Below, piece by piece: positions 59,549 through 64,000 of a stretch of DNA of 64,000 nt. This DNA comes from Phenylobacterium sp. (GTDB lineage: Bacteria > Pseudomonadota > Alphaproteobacteria > Caulobacterales > Caulobacteraceae), in NCBI RefSeq assembly GCF_030646615.1, contig NZ_JAUSLG010000089.1:21063-85062 (forward strand). Reading direction: 5' to 3'. Made by a program: the position numbers and the translations under genes. Below the pieces are notes generated by a model that was given only the letters and a program-made list of their open reading frames with translations, searched no databases and was not told the DNA's origin. Position 1 is the stretch's first letter; every line of letters starts with the position of its first letter.

Positions 59549-60292
59549 ATGGCCATGCGCCGCCTGTTCCGGTTTCTGACCAATATGGACGCCCGCGCCT
59601 GGCGGGGCGTGGCGATCTCCTTCGTGCTGTTTGGCGGCGTGGGGCTGGTCTTCCTGTTCGGCGCCCAGGTGCTGGGCTTCGACGGCGAGGCGACGGTCGA
59701 GCACTGGCTGGGCATGGCCGCCCACAGCCCCTGGGCGCTGCCGACCGCGGTGGCGGCCTTCGCCCTGCTGGCCTTTGTCGGCGTGCCGCAGTTCGTCCTG
59801 ATCGCCGCGGCCGTGGTCGCCTTCGGCCCCTGGACCGGCTTCGCCTACAGCTGGATCGGCACCCTGGTATCGTCCCTGGTGGGCTTCTTCATCGGCCGGG
59901 TGGCGGGCGGCCGGGTCCTGGACGCCTTCGCCGGTGAGGGCGTGCGGCAGTTCATGGCGCTGGTCGGACGCAACGGCTTCTGGGCCAGCCTGATCGTGCG
60001 GCTGGTGCCCTCGGCGCCCTTCATCGTCGTCAACATGGCCGCTGGCGTCACGCCCATGCGCCTGTTCCACTTCTTCGCCGGCACGGCGCTCGGCATCATC
60101 CCGAAGATCGGCGTCACCGCCTTCGCCGGCAATTCCATCGCCCAGGCCATGAAGGGCGGTGGGGTCGGGCACATCGGCCTGCTGGTCGCCATCGTCGTCG
60201 GCTGGGTGGTCATGGGCTGGTTCGCCCGCAAGTGGTTAAAGTCTCGAGAGGCGGCGGCGCAGAAGGCCGGCGGGACCGAACGGGACGGCTGA
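59549..60292 (+). CDS. TVP38/TMEM64 (DedA/SNARE-associated) membrane protein
   Basis: A 247-residue integral membrane protein of the SNARE-associated/VTT-domain superfamily, related to scramblase-like DedA proteins. About six hydrophobic segments; the VTT core includes FVGVPQFVLIAAAVVAFGPWTGFAYSW, the GFFIGRVAGGRVL helix and the RLVPSAPFIVVNMAAGVT re-entrant motif. Likely supports lipid-carrier or phospholipid distribution in the inner membrane; substrate unknown. Confidence 0.87.
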   Translation: MAMRRLFRFLTNMDARAWRGVAISFVLFGGVGLVFLFGAQVLGFDGEATVEHWLGMAAHSPWALPTAVAAFALLAFVGVPQFVLIAAAVVAFGPWTGFAYSWIGTLVSSLVGFFIGRVAGGRVLDAFAGEGVRQFMALVGRNGFWASLIVRLVPSAPFIVVNMAAGVTPMRLFHFFAGTALGIIPKIGVTAFAGNSIAQAMKGGGVGHIGLLVAIVVGWVVMGWFARKWLKSREAAAQKAGGTERDG

Positions 60293-60431
60293 GCGTCACC
60301 CGCGGACCTGGCCTGGAGATTCGGAGGCTTGAGCGCGACGGTGCGCACGGTTCTTGCCGCCGAGGGACTGTCCTGAGGAATTGGAGCAATTCTGTTGCGC
60401 CGCTCATGGGGGTTCGATAAGAATTCCGCCC

Positions 60432-60503
60432 ATGTCTACGCAGCGCGACAACCTGCTTCTTGGCCGTTCGCTGGGGCTTAGCCGCCCCTGGGCGCCTCTG
60501 TAG
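60432..60503 (+). CDS. Leucine-rich leader peptide of leuA
   Basis: A 23-residue open frame starting ATG at 60432 and ending TAG at 60501-60503. Six of 23 codons are leucine, at positions 8, 9, 10, 14, 16 and 23, including three in a row. It lies 90 bp upstream of leuA and is followed by a terminator-like hairpin, the arrangement of ribosome-mediated leucine attenuation. There is no clear Shine-Dalgarno sequence, so it may be translated close to the transcript 5' end. Too short to be proven by composition alone. Confidence 0.65.
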   Translation: MSTQRDNLLLGRSLGLSRPWAPL

Positions 60504-60566
60504 GCTCGCGCGAAAGTTCGCGGGGCCGGGCGCTCAGGGGATGACCCCGCCGCCCGACCTTTCTAG
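60504..60566 (+). promoter_or_regulatory. Candidate leuA attenuator hairpins
   Basis: The 3' hairpin pairs CGGGCG (60527-60532) with CGCCCG (60551-60556) and GGGG (60537-60540) with CCCC (60545-60548), followed by ACCTTTCT. Competing pairings exist upstream, for example GGGGC with GCCCC across the 3' half of the leader frame and CGCG-N6-CGCG just after it. This matches a terminator/antiterminator layout controlled by ribosome stalling on leucine codons. Confidence 0.55.
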
Positions 60567-60593
60567 AATGAGCTCCCGCGAAGAGATCCTGAC

Positions 60594-62168
60594 ATGACTT
60601 TCCAAGCTTCCAACGCCGCGTCCGAACGCGATCGCGTCATCGTTTTCGACACCACCATGCGTGACGGCGAGCAGTCGCCCGGCGCCTCCATGTCCCTGGA
60701 GGAGAAGCTGGAACTCGCCAAGATCCTGGAGGAGATGCGGGTCGATGTGATCGAGGCCGGCTTCCCCATCGCCTCCAATGGCGACTTCGAGGCGGTCCGC
60801 CAGATCTCCGAGATCGTCACCGAAAGCACCGTCTGCGGCCTGGCCCGGGCGGCGGCGATCGACATCGAGCGTTGCGCCGAGGCGATCCGCCCGGCCAAGC
60901 GCGGACGCATCCACACCTTCCTGTCCACCAGCCCCTCGCACCGCGACCACATCCTGAAGATGAGCCAGGAGGATATCCTGGAAGCCATCACCCGCTCGGT
61001 GACCCACGCCCGCAACCTGTGCGACGACGTGGAATGGTCGGCCCAGGACGCCACCCGCACCGAACAGGACTTCCTGCGCCGCTGCGTCGAGGCCGCCATC
61101 AAGGCCGGCGCCAAGACGGTGAACATCCCCGACACGGTGGGCTATTCCTACCCGTCGGAGTACGAGGCCATCTTCCGCGACCTGGTGGAGAACGTCCCCG
61201 GCGTCGACAACATCATCCTGTCCACCCACTGCCACAACGACCTGGGCCTGGCCGTGGCCAACAGCCTGGCCGGCGTGCAGGGCGGGGCGCGCCAGGTCGA
61301 GGTGGCGATCAACGGCATCGGCGAGCGGGCCGGCAATGCGGCCCTGGAAGAGGTGGTCATGGCGCTGAAGGTGCGCGGCGACCGTCTGCCCTACTTCACC
61401 GGGGCCGAGACCCAGCACATCACCCGGGCCAGCCGATACGTCTCGGCCATCACCGGCTTCCCGGTGCAGTTCAACAAGGCGATCGTCGGCAAGAACGCCT
61501 TCGCCCATGAGAGCGGCATCCACCAGGACGGCATGCTGAAGGACCGCGGCACCTACGAGATCATGACGCCGGAAAGCGTCGGGCAGGGCGGCTCCAACCT
61601 GGTCATGGGCAAGCATTCGGGCCGGCACGCCTTCCGCGAGAAGCTGAAGGCGCTGGGCTATGAGCTGGGCCAGAACGCCCTGAACGAGGCCTTCCAGCGC
61701 TTCAAGGATCTGGCCGACAAGAAGAAGCACGTCTTCGACGACGATATCGTGGCCCTGGTGGACGACGCCCTGGCCTCGGGCGCCGACCGAATCCAGGTCA
61801 AGCAGCTGCGGGTGATCGCCGGCACCGAAGGCCCGCAGGAGGCCCACCTGACCGTGACGGTCGAAGGCGCCGAGCGCTCGGCCACGGCCACGGGCGACGG
61901 CCCGGTCGACGCGGTGTTCAACGCCATCCACGAGGTGGTGCCGCACACCGCCATCCTGCGCCTGTTCCAGGTGCATGCGGTGACCGAGGGCACCGACGCC
62001 CAGGCCCAGGTCTCGGTCCGGCTGGAGGAGGATGGCCGCATCGCCACCGGCCAGGCCGCCGACACCGACACCCTGACGGCCTCGGCCAAGGCCTATGTGA
62101 ACGCCTTGAACAACCTCTTCGCCCGCAAGGAAAAGACCGCGCCGGACGCCATCGCCAGCGGCTTCTGA
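60594..62168 (+). CDS. leuA: 2-isopropylmalate synthase
   Basis: A 524-residue DRE-TIM metallolyase that condenses acetyl-CoA with 2-oxoisovalerate, the first committed step of leucine biosynthesis. Visible motifs: [14 protein letters not shown] (catalytic R23, metal D24), [18 protein letters not shown] with the metal histidines, and [14 protein letters not shown]. The C-terminal LeuA dimer regulatory domain ([15 protein letters not shown] and following) binds leucine for feedback inhibition. Full family length. Leader peptide and attenuator upstream suggest a second, transcriptional, leucine control. Confidence 0.97.
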   Translation: MTFQASNAASERDRVIVFDTTMRDGEQSPGASMSLEEKLELAKILEEMRVDVIEAGFPIASNGDFEAVRQISEIVTESTVCGLARAAAIDIERCAEAIRPAKRGRIHTFLSTSPSHRDHILKMSQEDILEAITRSVTHARNLCDDVEWSAQDATRTEQDFLRRCVEAAIKAGAKTVNIPDTVGYSYPSEYEAIFRDLVENVPGVDNIILSTHCHNDLGLAVANSLAGVQGGARQVEVAINGIGERAGNAALEEVVMALKVRGDRLPYFTGAETQHITRASRYVSAITGFPVQFNKAIVGKNAFAHESGIHQDGMLKDRGTYEIMTPESVGQGGSNLVMGKHSGRHAFREKLKALGYELGQNALNEAFQRFKDLADKKKHVFDDDIVALVDDALASGADRIQVKQLRVIAGTEGPQEAHLTVTVEGAERSATATGDGPVDAVFNAIHEVVPHTAILRLFQVHAVTEGTDAQAQVSVRLEEDGRIATGQAADTDTLTASAKAYVNALNNLFARKEKTAPDAIASGF

Positions 62169-62238
62169 ACGTCTGTAAGCGAGCTCCGCCCCGATCGTTC
62201 GACGGCGCTCTGACATCGCGCCAGCGCCCCCACCCCAA

Positions 62239-62261
62239 CCCCTCCCCGCAAGGGGGAGGGG
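62239..62261. repeat. Small palindromic intergenic repeat (REP-like)
   Basis: CCCCTCCCC, a 5-nt loop, then GGGGAGGGG: a perfect 9-bp stem. The sequence style, including the preceding CCACCCCAACC, is that of dispersed palindromes frequent in Caulobacterales genomes. It ends 12 bp before the EamA gene start. Confidence 0.6.
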
Positions 62262-62273
62262 CGAGGCTTCCCC

Positions 62274-63155
62274 ATGCTCTGGATCGTCCTGACGATCGCC
62301 GCTGCGCCCCTGCAGGTGGCGCGCAACGCCCTGCAGCGCGGTCTGATGACCCAGGCCGGGCCGTGGGGCGCGACCCTCGTCCGCTTCCTGTTTGGCCTGC
62401 CCTTCGCCCTGCTGATCTTCGCGGTGGTGGCGGTGCTGACGCCCCTGGCTGATCCGACGCCGACCGCCAGGTTCTGGTGGGCGGTGAGCGCCGGCGCCCT
62501 GGGCCAGGTGCTGGCGACAGCGGCCCTGCTGGTGGCCATGCGCCGCTCAGGCTTTGCGGTGGCGACCTTCATGCAGCAGGCGTCCCTGCCGCTGGCCGCC
62601 CTCATGGGGCTGGTGGTCTTCGGGGACCGTCTCAGCGTGCAGGCCTGGCTAGGCGTGGCCCTGACCACGGTCGGGCTGGTGGCCTTGTCCTGGCCCGGCC
62701 GGGCGGCGGCCCGGGGCGCCCTGATCGGCAGCGCCATGGGCCTGGCCTCCGGCGCGGCCTTCGCCGTGGCGCTGAACGGCTATCGTCAGGCGGGGCTGGC
62801 CCTGGAGCCCGACTATCCGATCTACGCGGCCACCGCGGCGGTGTGCGTGGCCCAGGCGCTGCAGACGCTGGGCCTGGGGGCCTATCTGGCGGCGGCGCGG
62901 CCCCAGGCGCTGGCGGCCGTGGCGCGGGCCTGGCGCTCGTCCCTGGGGGCCGGGTTCTTCGGGGCGGCAGCCTCAGCCTGCTGGTTTTCGGCCCTGGCCC
63001 TGGCGCCGGCCGGCATGGTCCGGGCGGTGGGGGTGATCGAGGCGCCGATCGCCGCCGCCGCAGGGCGTCGCCTGTTCCAGGAACGACTCAGCCTGCGTCA
63101 GGCCCTGGCCGGCGCGGCCACCGCTGCAGGGGTGATCCTGACCGCCCTAGGCTAG
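62274..63155 (+). CDS. EamA/DMT-family transporter
   Basis: A 293-residue membrane protein with about ten TM helices in two EamA-like halves: MQQASLPLAALMGLVVFGDRLS closes the first half, and VGVIEAPIAAAAGRRLFQERLS mirrors it in the second. Drug/metabolite transporters of this type usually export amino acids or metabolites. The start ATG at 62274 follows the palindromic repeat with no clear ribosome site, so a slightly later start is possible. No operon partner. Confidence 0.83.
   Translation: MLWIVLTIAAAPLQVARNALQRGLMTQAGPWGATLVRFLFGLPFALLIFAVVAVLTPLADPTPTARFWWAVSAGALGQVLATAALLVAMRRSGFAVATFMQQASLPLAALMGLVVFGDRLSVQAWLGVALTTVGLVALSWPGRAAARGALIGSAMGLASGAAFAVALNGYRQAGLALEPDYPIYAATAAVCVAQALQTLGLGAYLAAARPQALAAVARAWRSSLGAGFFGAAASACWFSALALAPAGMVRAVGVIEAPIAAAAGRRLFQERLSLRQALAGAATAAGVILTALG

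Positions 63156-64000
<845 letters not shown>

Overview
The window looks like a chromosomal segment of a high-GC alphaproteobacterium of the Caulobacterales, most probably Caulobacteraceae (Caulobacter/Phenylobacterium-like; the genus is inferred). The reasons are the right-hand core block (aspartate aminotransferase, leuA with a leucine leader, mreB), several TonB-dependent receptors, an HWE-type histidine kinase, Coq4, DUF4169 and DUF2171 proteins, and strong codon bias giving long antisense open frames. No rRNA, tRNA, CRISPR array or transposase was seen.

Layout. 1-9.1 kb: a siderophore-type TonB receptor running off the left edge, then a six-gene leftward operon (aldehyde dehydrogenase, SDR, IclR regulator, aromatic-acid type MFS carrier, YtcJ-like amidohydrolase, PaiB-like FMN protein) and a DUF4198 protein. 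9.2-16.4 kb: PPOX flavoprotein, secreted amidohydrolase plus MFS carrier, a TauD dioxygenase divergent from a GntR regulator, and a small mixed segment (AbrB-type antitoxin, sulfotransferase, methyltransferase). 16.5-22 kb: acetaldehyde dehydrogenase and 4-hydroxy-2-oxovalerate aldolase, divergent from an aspartate-dehydrogenase-like gene, a FadR-type GntR regulator, an MhpA-like monooxygenase and a cupin. 22-26.5 kb: LysR regulator, dgcN, dgcA and a dicarboxylate/glutamate symporter, a D-glutamate catabolic unit. 26.5-33.3 kb: a MoxR/DUF58/Bat operon with fused Bat proteins. 33.3-41.9 kb: three N-acyl-D-amino-acid deacylase paralogues around a TonB receptor. 41.9-54.3 kb: a CarAa-type Rieske oxygenase with its ferredoxin and reductase, an extradiol dioxygenase of LigA/LigB type, a C-C hydrolase, a dienoate hydratase, asparaginase, gamma-glutamyltransferase, an MFS carrier and a TonB receptor. 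54.3-64 kb: ordinary core genes, ending inside mreB.

The main discovery candidate is a regulon. A 13-bp dyad, ATTGTCATACAAT and close variants, recurs in eight intergenic regions between 10.5 and 51.9 kb. It lies before the amidohydrolase/MFS pair, between the aldolase operon and the aspartate-dehydrogenase gene, before the monooxygenase, before the Rieske oxygenase operon, between hydratase and reductase, between asparaginase and ferredoxin, before gamma-glutamyltransferase and before the last TonB receptor. The best candidate for the cognate repressor is the FadR-type GntR protein at 19.5-20.2 kb. The shared operator joins physically scattered parts into one pathway: uptake, amide/peptide bond hydrolysis, three-component ring dioxygenation, meta-cleavage, hydrolysis, and conversion of the C5 fragment to pyruvate and acetyl-CoA. 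Enzyme order and types match the carbazole (car) route, but no anthranilate dioxygenase is present, so the real substrate is unknown and may be an amino-acid-conjugated or N-containing bicyclic aromatic compound.
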